Positions 51,961 to 59,151 of a stretch of DNA of 64,000 nt are shown piece by piece. The position numbers and the translations under genes are program-made. Position 1 is the first letter of the stretch, and every line of letters starts with the position of its first letter. Source of the stretch: JASHPR01 sp963833885 (GTDB lineage Bacteria; Actinomycetota; Actinomycetes; Streptosporangiales; Streptosporangiaceae); the NCBI GenBank assembly GCA_963833885.1, contig CAWHZU010000002.1, positions 62,001 to 126,000 of the forward strand, given 5' to 3'. Under the pieces are notes generated by a model that worked only from the letters and a program-made list of their open reading frames with translations, did not search any database and was not told the origin of the DNA.

Positions 51961-52080
51961 GCGCGCGAAATGCCCTCGACAGGAGGAGAACACGCGATGA
52001 ACGACAACTCCGGCAACCGCCGCGGCCCGCGGGGGGCGATCGCGGCCGCGCCGGGCGGGCTGTCATACCCAGGTATGCCC
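51961..52080 (+). pseudogene. 5' stub of a lipoprotein paralogue
   Basis: The leader GACAGGAGGAGAACACGCG (51978-51996) is identical to that of lipoprotein 2, and the start (51997) reads MNDNSGNRRGPRG against MNDNCGDRRGPRR there. Homology stops within about 70 bp, before the hydrophobic signal core. The frame stays open to 52674 but only because it runs into the next pseudogene. A truncated duplicate. Confidence 0.65.
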
Positions 52081-52192
52081 GGCCTCGCGCTGCCCCGGTG
52101 GCATGACCCGCAACCTGGCTCTCCGGCGCGACGACACGGCCCTGGCCTTCCGGCAGCGTTGGCCGCGATGGCGGCGCACGAGCCCGGCGCTC

Positions 52193-52214
52193 TTCACACC
52201 GAACTCACACGCAA
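52193..52214 (+). promoter_or_regulatory. 11-bp-period direct repeat upstream of the decayed lipoprotein
   Basis: TTCACACCGAA then CTCACACGCAA, 74 bp before the ATG at 52288. Nearly identical to the repeat at 48486-48507, and the similarity extends about 20 bp further downstream (CGCGGCGGTCCGACGTCC-like). Confidence 0.55.
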
Positions 52215-52287
52215 CCCGCGCGGCGGTCCGACGTCCACCGCCGAGGATGGCCCCAGTCAGATCACCACTGCATGGGAGACGAGGCGA

Positions 52288-52913
52288 ATGACCCAGAAGA
52301 CCAGGCGAATGACCCACAAGCAGCGGCCGGTGCGCTCACGGCTGGCCGGCGCGGGCATCCTGGCGGTCGCAGCGAGCGGGATCGTCCTGCTGGCCGCGGC
52401 ATCAACAAGCTGCGGCGGGTCCTCGGCCGCGGCGAACACCTCTGCGCGCCCGCGACCCACGCCGCGCTGGCCGTTCGCCCTGCGCGCCACGGCGTGCGCG
52501 GCTTCCGCGTACCCCGACGGCGCGGCGACTTCAACGCCGATCCAGTCTCACCCGGTCCCCGAGGAGACGCGTCCCTGCACCCACGTGCCGGTCGTGCTCC
52601 CGAACGCGGGCACCGGGCTGACCGTAACCCAGCATACAGACGATCCAGCAGCAGAACCTGCACAACGCGGCTGAAGGCCGCCATCTGCATGCGCGCGCAC
52701 GGGCTACCTCCCCGCCCCCGGGCACCGAGGCATCGGCGTCAACTGGCCGCAGACAACTGCCCGGCATACGATACCGGCTCGCCGCTACGGGAACGGCGGA
52801 CCGGACCTGCTCGCAAGCAAGGACGTCGCCTTCCTGGCTCCGCCCGGGTTCGTTGCCCCGATCCCCACCCGGGTCCGGCAGCGGACCAGGCCCATTTGCC
52901 ATCCGCCGGATGA
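52288..52913 (+). pseudogene. decayed lipoprotein of the paired C-x3-H-G family
   Basis: Starts like its paralogues (ATG 52288, 'QRPVRSRLAGAGILAVAASG', 'IVLLAAASTSCGGSSAAANT', with the lipobox disturbed to AAASTSC). After that, traces appear in different frames: 'VVLPNAGTGLTVTQ' (matching LLPNKGTGLSVTQ of lipoprotein 2), 'LKAAICMRAHGLP' in another frame, and 'PPGFVAP' near the end. The first C-M-R-x-H-G motif is scrambled near 52,490. Several frameshifts and small deletions; a pseudogene with its upstream direct repeat still intact. Confidence 0.75.
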
Positions 52914-52936
52914 GGCCGACGGGTGCACAACCAGCG

Positions 52937-52958
52937 TTCACGCGAAACTCACACGCAA
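52937..52958 (+). promoter_or_regulatory. 11-bp-period direct repeat upstream of lipoprotein 5
   Basis: TTCACGCGAAA then CTCACACGCAA, 77 bp before ATG 53035. Third copy of the repeat found at 48486 and 52193, with the second unit fully conserved. Downstream similarity to the lipoprotein 1 leader continues (ATGGCGCCGCGGGGACCT-like). Confidence 0.6.
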
Positions 52959-53034
52959 CCCCCCCGGCTGTCTGACGCTTGCGGAGAAGCATGGCGCCGC
53001 GGGGACCTCCAGCCCCGAGACCAAGGAAGGTCAC

Positions 53035-53592
53035 ATGAACGACAGGGGCCGGCACCTGGGCGACGCCCCACGGCGGCGGACGGCGGCGGCGATCGTTGCC
53101 ATGGCCGTTACCGGGCTGCTCGCGGCCGCCTGCGGTGGCGGCGGCTCGCACCCGTCGGAACCGGGCGCGAATTCAGGCCAGAGCCTCGCGGTGGTTCTGG
53201 ACTCGTACGCGTCGTGCATACGCAGCCACGGCATACCCGACTTCTATTTCACCCATTTGACGGGCCCTCCGAGCGCGCCGCCGCCAGGCGGCGTTGCGAT
53301 CGGTTTCCATGGATGGTTCGCCGAGGCCGATTCCGCCGCGCAGTTCCAGTCGGCGCAGAAGGCGTGCCAGCATCTGCTGCCGTTCGGGAACGCGCAGGGC
53401 ACCGAGACCCATCAGGAGTTCCTCAGCGCGCTCAAGTCTGCGTCGTGCATGCGATCCCACGGATACCCGAACTGGCCGGATCCGAATCCGAACGTCCTCT
53501 ACGTCTCGCTGCCGGCGGGCGTCGATACGAACTCGACGCAGTTCCGGGCCGCGGCGAAGACCTGCGGCGTGCCCGTGCCCCCCAGCGGGTGA
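53035..53592 (+). CDS. lipoprotein 5 of the paired C-x3-H-G family, in exporter operon
   Basis: 185 residues. Signal with lipobox 'AVTGLLAAACGGGGSHPSEP'. Half-repeats: YASCIRSHGIPDFYF with 'QKACQHLLPFGNAQG', and SASCMRSHGYPNWPDPNP with 'AAAKTCGVPVP'. The spacing of the four cysteines matches lipoproteins 1 and 2. The RBS AAGGAAGG precedes ATG 53035. It lies 77 bp before the adaptor gene, so the lipoprotein, adaptor, ATPase and permease probably form one transcript under the direct repeat at 52937, making it the accessory or substrate-binding candidate of the exporter. Confidence 0.82.
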   Translation: MNDRGRHLGDAPRRRTAAAIVAMAVTGLLAAACGGGGSHPSEPGANSGQSLAVVLDSYASCIRSHGIPDFYFTHLTGPPSAPPPGGVAIGFHGWFAEADSAAQFQSAQKACQHLLPFGNAQGTETHQEFLSALKSASCMRSHGYPNWPDPNPNVLYVSLPAGVDTNSTQFRAAAKTCGVPVPPSG

Positions 53593-53669
53593 TGAACCAC
53601 AAGATCAACGAGCGAACCCGGCCGTATCCGGCCGGCCGCGTGAAGGGTGATAGGCGATGAGCAGTACCG

Positions 53670-54956
53670 ATGCACGTGAGCAGGCGGGCGAGCCTGCCGG
53701 TACAGGCGGGCGAGCCTGCGGCGGGCGAGCTGGCGGTGACCGGGTACCGGCGGCGGCGCCGGGGCTGGGTCCTGGCCCTGGCGGTGGTCGTGGTGGTCGC
53801 GGCCGTGCTGGGCGGGGCCGATGCGGCCGGGGTGTTTAGCTCCGCAAAGCCAGCCGCCAGCAGCAGCGTGTACGCAACCGGCACTAAGGCGGTTACCCGC
53901 GGGTCGCTGACCGAGCAGACCCTGGAAAACGGGACGCTCGGCGACGCCGGGTCGTACACCGTAGTGGTTCCCGGGTCGTCGGGCTCGGGCGGATCGGCCT
54001 CGTCCTCGGCGGCCTCGTCGGGTTCGGGGGCCAGCACGTTTACCTGGCTGCCTTCGGCCGGGCAGACCATCCGCCAGGGCCAGGCGATCTACCAGGTCTC
54101 CGGCACCCCGGTGGTCCTGCTGTACGGCAACGTGCCGGCCTACCGCGACCTGTCCGAGGGCATGACCGGCGCCGACGTCACCGAGCTGAACACCGACCTG
54201 GTCAGGCTCGGTTACGCCAGTACGTCGGCGCTGGGGCCCAAGTCGGGCTGGGACTACTTCAGCGGCGAGACCGCGTACGCGCTGGAATTGCTGCAGGCGC
54301 ACCTGGGGCTGACCCAGACCGGGACGCTGGCGCTGGGCCAGGCGGTGTTCTTGCCGGGCGCGATCCTGGTCACCGCCCTGGGCACCGGCACGGTGCCGGG
54401 CGCCGCGGCCACGGCCGGGGGCACGGTGCTGACCGGCAGTTCGCTGACCCCGGTGGTGACGATGGACCTGGATGCCTCGCTGCAGACCGAGGTGAAGGTG
54501 GGCAACAAGGTCTCGGTCACCTTGCCCGACGGGTCACTCACCCCCGGAGTGATCTCTTCGATCAGCATCGCCTCGTCCTCCTCGTCCTCGTCGTCCTCGT
54601 CATCGTCTTCGTCGTCTTCGTCCTCTTCGTCGTCGAGTAACGGGTCGGGCAGCAGCGGGTCGACCGCGGCGACGATCACGGTGGTGGTGTCGCTGAATGA
54701 CCCGAAGGCGGCCGGGAGCTTGAACCAGGCCCCGGTGCAGGTGACGATCACCACCGGCAGCGTCAGCAACGTGCTGATCGTCCCGGTGGACGCGCTGCTG
54801 GCGCAGCCCGGCGGGGGGTACGCGGTCGAGGTGACCAGCCCGGGCAGGCATCACCTGGTGAAGGTGACCCCGGGGCTGTTCGACGACGCCGCCGGGACGG
54901 TGCAGGTGACCGGGAACCTGACGCCCGGCCAGCGTGTGGTGGTGCCGGGCATATGA
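53670..54956 (+). CDS. MacA/HlyD-like periplasmic adaptor with peptidoglycan-binding domain
   Basis: 428 residues: a basic N-terminus (GYRRRRRGWVLALAVVVVVA) with one membrane anchor, a lipoyl-like half, a peptidoglycan-binding fold ('GMTGADVTELNTDLVRLGYA', 'ALELLQAHLGLTQTGTLALG'), then beta-barrel segments ('VKVGNKVSVTLPDGSLTPGV', 'NVLIVPVDALLAQPGGGYAV'). A run of 22 serines (54573-54638) interrupts the barrel region. The ATG at 53670 is the only start in frame with the rest; an ATG at 53657 with a better RBS reads MSSTDAREQAGEPAG but is put out of frame by the repeat at 53681-53719. It overlaps the ATPase gene start (ATGA) and probably links the exporter to the cell wall. Confidence 0.85.
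   Translation: MHVSRRASLPVQAGEPAAGELAVTGYRRRRRGWVLALAVVVVVAAVLGGADAAGVFSSAKPAASSSVYATGTKAVTRGSLTEQTLENGTLGDAGSYTVVVPGSSGSGGSASSSAASSGSGASTFTWLPSAGQTIRQGQAIYQVSGTPVVLLYGNVPAYRDLSEGMTGADVTELNTDLVRLGYASTSALGPKSGWDYFSGETAYALELLQAHLGLTQTGTLALGQAVFLPGAILVTALGTGTVPGAAATAGGTVLTGSSLTPVVTMDLDASLQTEVKVGNKVSVTLPDGSLTPGVISSISIASSSSSSSSSSSSSSSSSSSSSSNGSGSSGSTAATITVVVSLNDPKAAGSLNQAPVQVTITTGSVSNVLIVPVDALLAQPGGGYAVEVTSPGRHHLVKVTPGLFDDAAGTVQVTGNLTPGQRVVVPGI
53681..53719 (+). repeat. 17-bp direct repeat with 22-bp period that shifts the adaptor's start frame
   Basis: CAGGCGGGCGAGCCTGC occurs at 53681-53697 and 53703-53719. Since 22 is not a multiple of three, the duplication moves the frame that begins at ATG 53657 out of register with the adaptor body, leaving ATG 53670 to start translation. 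Confidence 0.6.
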
Positions 54957-55789
54957 GCAGCACGATGACGGCGCCGGGCGGGGCACCGCGCCCGGCCGTG
55001 GCCGGCGGGCCAGAACTGGTGCTGGACTTGCAGACGGTGACCAAGATCTACCCGGGCAGGCCGCCGGTGCCGGCGCTGCGGGGGGTGAGCCTTCAGGTGG
55101 CGGCCGGCGAGCTGGTGGCGGTGCTGGGACCGTCGGGGTCGGGCAAGACCACGCTGCTGCACCTGGCCGGCACCCTGGACCTGCCCACCGCCGGGACCGT
55201 GAAGGTGACCGGCCTGGATGTGGCCACCCTCGGCGACCGGCAGCTCGCCGGGCTGCGCGCGTCCAGTATCGGGTTTGTGTTCCAGCAGTTCTTCCTGGCC
55301 GAGCACCAGACGGTGCTGGCCAACGTGGCCGACGGGCTGCTGTATGCCGGGGTGGGCCTGGCCCGCCGCCGCGAGCAGGCCGCCGAAGCGCTGCAGCGGG
55401 TGGGCCTGGGGCACAAGCTGGGTGCCCGGCCCACCCAGCTGTCGGGCGGGGAGCGGCAGCGGGTGGCGATCGCCCGGGCGATCGCCGGCTCCCCGGCGAT
55501 CGTGCTCGCCGACGAGCCCACCGGAAACCTGGACCAGGCCACCGGCGCGGCGATCTTGGACCTGCTCGGCCAGCTCAACGCCGCGGCGGGGACCACGATC
55601 GTGGTGGTCACCCACGACCCCCAGGTCGCCGCCCGGATGCGCCGCCAGATCCGGATGCTCGACGGCCGCATCGTCTCCGACACCGCAGCCGAAGCGGCCG
55701 CCGATGCCGCCCGCGCCGCACCCTGGGCGGATGAGGTCGCAGAGCGGATGGCGGGCTGGCCCGGCCAGCCAGAAGGAGGACTCCAATGA
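54953..55789 (+). CDS. ABC transporter ATP-binding protein (MacB/LolD type)
   Basis: 278 residues: Walker A GPSGSGKTTLLHLAG, Q-loop in 'SIGFVFQQFFLAEHQTVLAN', signature LSGGERQRVAIARAI, Walker B 'IVLADEPTGNLDQATGA' and the H-switch in 'IVVVTHDPQVAARM'. The 'VFQQF-L...T-NV' and 'TGNLD' words place it in the MacB/LolD/FtsE class, which powers mechanotransmission-type exporters rather than classical importers. It overlaps the adaptor stop and the permease start by 4 bp each. Confidence 0.95.
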   Translation: MSSTMTAPGGAPRPAVAGGPELVLDLQTVTKIYPGRPPVPALRGVSLQVAAGELVAVLGPSGSGKTTLLHLAGTLDLPTAGTVKVTGLDVATLGDRQLAGLRASSIGFVFQQFFLAEHQTVLANVADGLLYAGVGLARRREQAAEALQRVGLGHKLGARPTQLSGGERQRVAIARAIAGSPAIVLADEPTGNLDQATGAAILDLLGQLNAAAGTTIVVVTHDPQVAARMRRQIRMLDGRIVSDTAAEAAADAARAAPWADEVAERMAGWPGQPEGGLQ

Positions 55790-57066
55790 CCGTGACCATC
55801 TCCGGCGCCCGCTCGGCCAGGCCCGCGCCCGCGGCGGCCCGGCTGCGGCCCGGCGACCTGGCCCGGCTGGCAGTCGTCGGCCTGCGCACCCGCAAACTGC
55901 GTGCCGCGCTGTCCGCGCTCGGCATCGCGATCGGCGTCGCCGCGATCGTCGCCGTCCTCGGCCTGTCATCATCCTCAGCCGCCGGGCTCAACGCCGAAAT
56001 CGCCGCGCTGGGCACCAACCTGCTCACCGTCCAGCCCGGCCAGAGCATCACCGGCGCCACCGCTGAACTCCCGCTCGCCGCACCCGCGATGATCTCCCGC
56101 CTGCCCGGCGTCTACCAGGTCCAGTCCACTGGGGCCACCAGCGCCAGCGTCTACCGCTCCCCGCTGATCCCCTCGGTCAACACCAACGCGCTCACCGTCG
56201 ACGCCGCCACCCGCGGACTTCCCGCCACCGCCGGGACCAGCGTGGCGCAGGGCGAGTTCCTCAACACCGCCACCGCCCGCGAACCGGTCTGCGTGCTCGG
56301 CGCCGCCGCCGCGCAGCTGCTGGGCATCGACAAGGTGTTCCCCGGCGAGCGGGTCTGGGTCACCGGCACCGGCGCCAACGGCAACGGCGGCATGTGGCTG
56401 TACGTGGCCGGCATCCTGAAGCCCGACGTGCTCTCCCCCGACGTCGACTCCTCGGTCCTGGTCGGCTTCCCGTTCGCCGAGACCTACCTGTCCTTCGACG
56501 GCCACCCCACCACCACCTACCTCAAAGCCACCGACAGCCGGGTCAACGCCGTTTACAACCTGCTCGCCAGCCAGGCCAACCCCGAAGACCCCAGCAGCGT
56601 GCAGGTATCCCAGCCGTCCAACGCCCTCGTCGCCCAGGCCGACGCCAAAAGCGCATTCAGCACCCTGTTCCTCGGCCTGGGCGCCGTCGCCCTGCTCGTC
56701 GGCGCCATCGGCGTCGCCAACATCATGGTCATCTCAGTCCTGGAACGCCGCTCGGAGATCGGGCTGCGCCGGGCGCTGGGCGCCACGCGCGGCCAGATCC
56801 GCACCCAGTTCCTGGCCGAGGCGATCACGCTGTCCCTGATCGGCGGCGTGGCCGGGATCATCACCGGCGCCGCCGCCACCGCCATCTACGCCCACGGCAA
56901 AGGCTGGACCACGGTCATCCCCACCGACGCCTGGACCGGAGGCCTGGCCGCCGCCATCCTCATCGGCGCCCTGGCCGGACTGCTGCCCGCCATCCGCGCC
57001 GCCCGCCTCTCCCCCACCCAGGCCCTCTGGAGCATGATGCCCCACTGGTCATCGGCGAGGGAGTAG
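55786..57066 (+). CDS. MacB/FtsX-type ABC transporter permease, 3' end fused into IS630 DNA
   Basis: 426 residues: membrane helix 1 ('GIAIGVAAIVAVLGLSSSSA'), a large extracytoplasmic MacB_PCD region (about 65-280), then three C-terminal helices ('LFLGLGAVALLVGAIGVANI', 'LSLIGGVAGIITGAAATAIY', 'AAAILIGALAGLLPAIRAAR') with the FtsX motif 'VISVLERRSEIGLRRALGAT'. It forms the channel part of the exporter. The normal end of this family is around SPTQALWS; the remaining residues here (MMPHWSSARE) are encoded by DNA that on the other strand continues an IS630 transposase remnant, so the true stop was lost and replaced. Confidence 0.9.
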   Translation: MTVTISGARSARPAPAAARLRPGDLARLAVVGLRTRKLRAALSALGIAIGVAAIVAVLGLSSSSAAGLNAEIAALGTNLLTVQPGQSITGATAELPLAAPAMISRLPGVYQVQSTGATSASVYRSPLIPSVNTNALTVDAATRGLPATAGTSVAQGEFLNTATAREPVCVLGAAAAQLLGIDKVFPGERVWVTGTGANGNGGMWLYVAGILKPDVLSPDVDSSVLVGFPFAETYLSFDGHPTTTYLKATDSRVNAVYNLLASQANPEDPSSVQVSQPSNALVAQADAKSAFSTLFLGLGAVALLVGAIGVANIMVISVLERRSEIGLRRALGATRGQIRTQFLAEAITLSLIGGVAGIITGAAATAIYAHGKGWTTVIPTDAWTGGLAAAILIGALAGLLPAIRAARLSPTQALWSMMPHWSSARE

Positions 57067-57530
57067 CAGCCGATGGAAGTAGCGGATCCCGTGCGTGCGG
57101 TAGATACGTAGCCGGCAGCCGGGCGGGCCTGCGGTGCGGCGCCCAGCAGGTGCCGTGGCAGGGAGCGGATCGATAATAGGGCCGAACTGGTCAAAGGCGA
57201 AGCACCGGTCCGGGAACTTACTGGTGACATACTCGATCACATCAAGCTTGGCTCCTTATCCGGATCGGTGGACTCCTTCCAGGTCCGGGTCCGCTGGAAG
57301 GAAATGCCCCGGGAATGCAAGATCTGCCGCAGCCGCTCCCGCCCGATCACGACCACCCGGGTTGGGTTCGCGCCAGGTAGCTCACCAGCTTGCGCAAGCT
57401 CCAGTGCTGAATGGCTAGCCCAGCTTCTCCGGGCGCGCGGTGGCCGCCGCGACGATGAACTCCACGTCCTCATCGCTGATCAGGCGGGGACGGCCGCCCA
57501 CCCACCGAGGGTCCAGCGCGGCCACCCTTT
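57034..57530 (-). mobile_element. IS630-family transposase remnant
   Basis: On the minus strand: 'GGRPRLISDEDVEFIVAAAT' and 'ARPEKLGLAIQHWSLRKL' (helix-turn-helix part, from about 57,500), 'RERLRQILHSRGISFQRTRT' with 'WKESTDPD' (57,260-57,340), then 'VTSKFPDRCFAFDQFGP' (from 57,237) and, after frameshifts, 'RTHGIRYFH' and 'CYSLADDQWG' down to about 57,036. These are the ordered blocks of an IS630/Tc1-type transposase N-terminal half; the catalytic DDE end is missing, as are visible terminal repeats. Its left end overlaps the last 30 bp of the ABC permease gene. Confidence 0.8.
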
Positions 57531-57636
57531 CTGTGCACTAGCAAGGAATCGGCGCCTGCAATGCAACAAAGTGCGGGCCTCACGCATCTCTATAGGTATC
57601 GATATATCGGGCATGGCCAGATCGGAAGGATCACAC

Positions 57637-59133
57637 ATGCGCGACGGCGCGCGGGCGCGCATCCTGACCTGGCTGGCGACGGTGGGGATCGGCTCCTCGA
57701 TCCTGATCATGATCGCCCTGTCGCTACTGCGGGACGGCTGGCAGCACCCACCGATCGTGCTGCCGGCCTTGGGCCCGCCGTGGGACCTGCCAACGACGCA
57801 CGTGAGCCTGGGCGCGGCGAGCATCGCCCTGTGGATCGCCGTCGCGGTTGGAACCAGCGGCGTGATCGCCGGACTGGCCGCGATCGGCCACGGCGCCAGG
57901 CCCAGTCCCAGATGGCTCCTGATCATCGCGGCGATCGTGGTGGCGGTGCTGACCGTCCTTCCGCCGACCGGCTCAACCGACGCGTTCGACTACGCGGCCT
58001 ATGGCCGGATCGTGGTGCTCGGCCACAGCCCGTACCTGATGACCCCCTACCACCTGCGCCGCGTGCACGACGCGCTGGCTGGGTCGGTGCCGGTCAGCTG
58101 GCAGCACATGGTCAGCGTCTACGGGCCGCTGGCGACCGTGGAGCAGTTTCTGGCCGCCAAGCTCGGCGGCGTCTCCGCTGCCCGGATCACGTTCTGGCTG
58201 AAGCTGTGGAACTCGGTTGCGTTCGCCGTCGTCGCGCTCGTCGCCGACCGGCTGCTGCGTGCCGATCCGGCCCGCCGGCTGCGCGCTCACCTGCTGTGGA
58301 CGCTCAACCCGCTGCTGCTGTGGGACGTCATCGCGGCCGGGCACCTCGACGTCCTGGCCGCCGCGGCCGGCCTGCTTGGGCTGCTGGTCCTCCGGTGGCA
58401 GCCGGAGGACCAGCAGCCGTCGCTGCCGCGGGCGCTGGCCTCGGGAGCGCTGATCGGCGTCGCCGCCGACATCAAGGCCAATTACGCCCTGTTTGCCCTC
58501 GGCGTGATCTGGGCCCTGCGCCGCCGGCCGGCCTCGCTGGCCGCCGCCTGCGCCGCACTCGCTGTCGCGGTACCCGGGTACGCCTGGTTTGGCGTGGCCG
58601 CGGTCCGTGCCGTTGCCTCCCGCCGGAACCAGGCCAGCGCTGGCAGCTTCTACGACGTGCTCCCGGTGCCGCAGTCTTACCTCGCGCTGATCGCCGCCGC
58701 CCTCGTCATTGCCGTGGCGCTGCTGGCGCTGCGGCGCATGCCCGCGGGCATCCCGGACCTTCCCGCGGTGCGGCCAGCCCTGGCGATCAGCATTGCGTGG
58801 CTGCTGCTGTGGCCCTACCAGTATCCGTGGTACGCCACGATGATCATCTGTCTGCTGATCTTCTGTCCGGCGTCCCGGCTCGACTGGCTGATCCTGGCGC
58901 CGGTCGCGGTAGGCACGATCACCGCCCCCCTGGGCATAGCGGATGCCCAACTGGGCCGCGCCGCCGACCTCATCCACGACTTCAGCGTCAACGTGCTCAG
59001 CCCGCTGGTGCTGCTCGCCGCGGCCGCGGGCCTGGTCGCGCTGTGTCTGTCCGGACGCTGGAACCCAGGTGAACCTGACCCGGGCCCGAATCCGGAGCCG
59101 GCCTGCCCCGTCTCGCCCCGAACGGCGGCATGA
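57637..59133 (+). CDS. GT-C-fold polyprenol-phosphate-mannose-type mannosyltransferase (MptB-like)
   Basis: 498 residues with about twelve membrane segments. The first loop after helix 3 has 'PPTGSTDAFDYAAYGRIVVL' and 'GHSPYLMTPYHLRR', like the D-x-Y-x-Y-A-x-x-G-R and G-x-N/S-P-Y-x-x-x-P motifs of MptB and related lipomannan/polyprenol-dependent transferases, placing the catalytic acid outside the membrane. Also 'LNPLLLWDVIAAGHLDVLAA' and a long C-terminal helical part. It probably adds mannose to envelope glycans; the acceptor is unknown. ATG 57637 follows GGAAGGA, whereas the longer frame upstream (from 57268) is antisense to the IS630 remnant. Confidence 0.82.
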   Translation: MRDGARARILTWLATVGIGSSILIMIALSLLRDGWQHPPIVLPALGPPWDLPTTHVSLGAASIALWIAVAVGTSGVIAGLAAIGHGARPSPRWLLIIAAIVVAVLTVLPPTGSTDAFDYAAYGRIVVLGHSPYLMTPYHLRRVHDALAGSVPVSWQHMVSVYGPLATVEQFLAAKLGGVSAARITFWLKLWNSVAFAVVALVADRLLRADPARRLRAHLLWTLNPLLLWDVIAAGHLDVLAAAAGLLGLLVLRWQPEDQQPSLPRALASGALIGVAADIKANYALFALGVIWALRRRPASLAAACAALAVAVPGYAWFGVAAVRAVASRRNQASAGSFYDVLPVPQSYLALIAAALVIAVALLALRRMPAGIPDLPAVRPALAISIAWLLLWPYQYPWYATMIICLLIFCPASRLDWLILAPVAVGTITAPLGIADAQLGRAADLIHDFSVNVLSPLVLLAAAAGLVALCLSGRWNPGEPDPGPNPEPACPVSPRTAA

Positions 59134-59151
59134 ACCGCCCGGCCCGTCGGT

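Noticed and set aside
48583..53592. Lipoproteins as c-type cytochromes
   Set aside because: The motif is C-x3-H, not C-x2-C-H, so classical covalent haem attachment is not supported.
57268..57636. N-terminal extension of the mannosyltransferase-like frame
   Set aside because: It is antisense to the IS630 remnant; ATG 57637 has a good ribosome site and fits the family.
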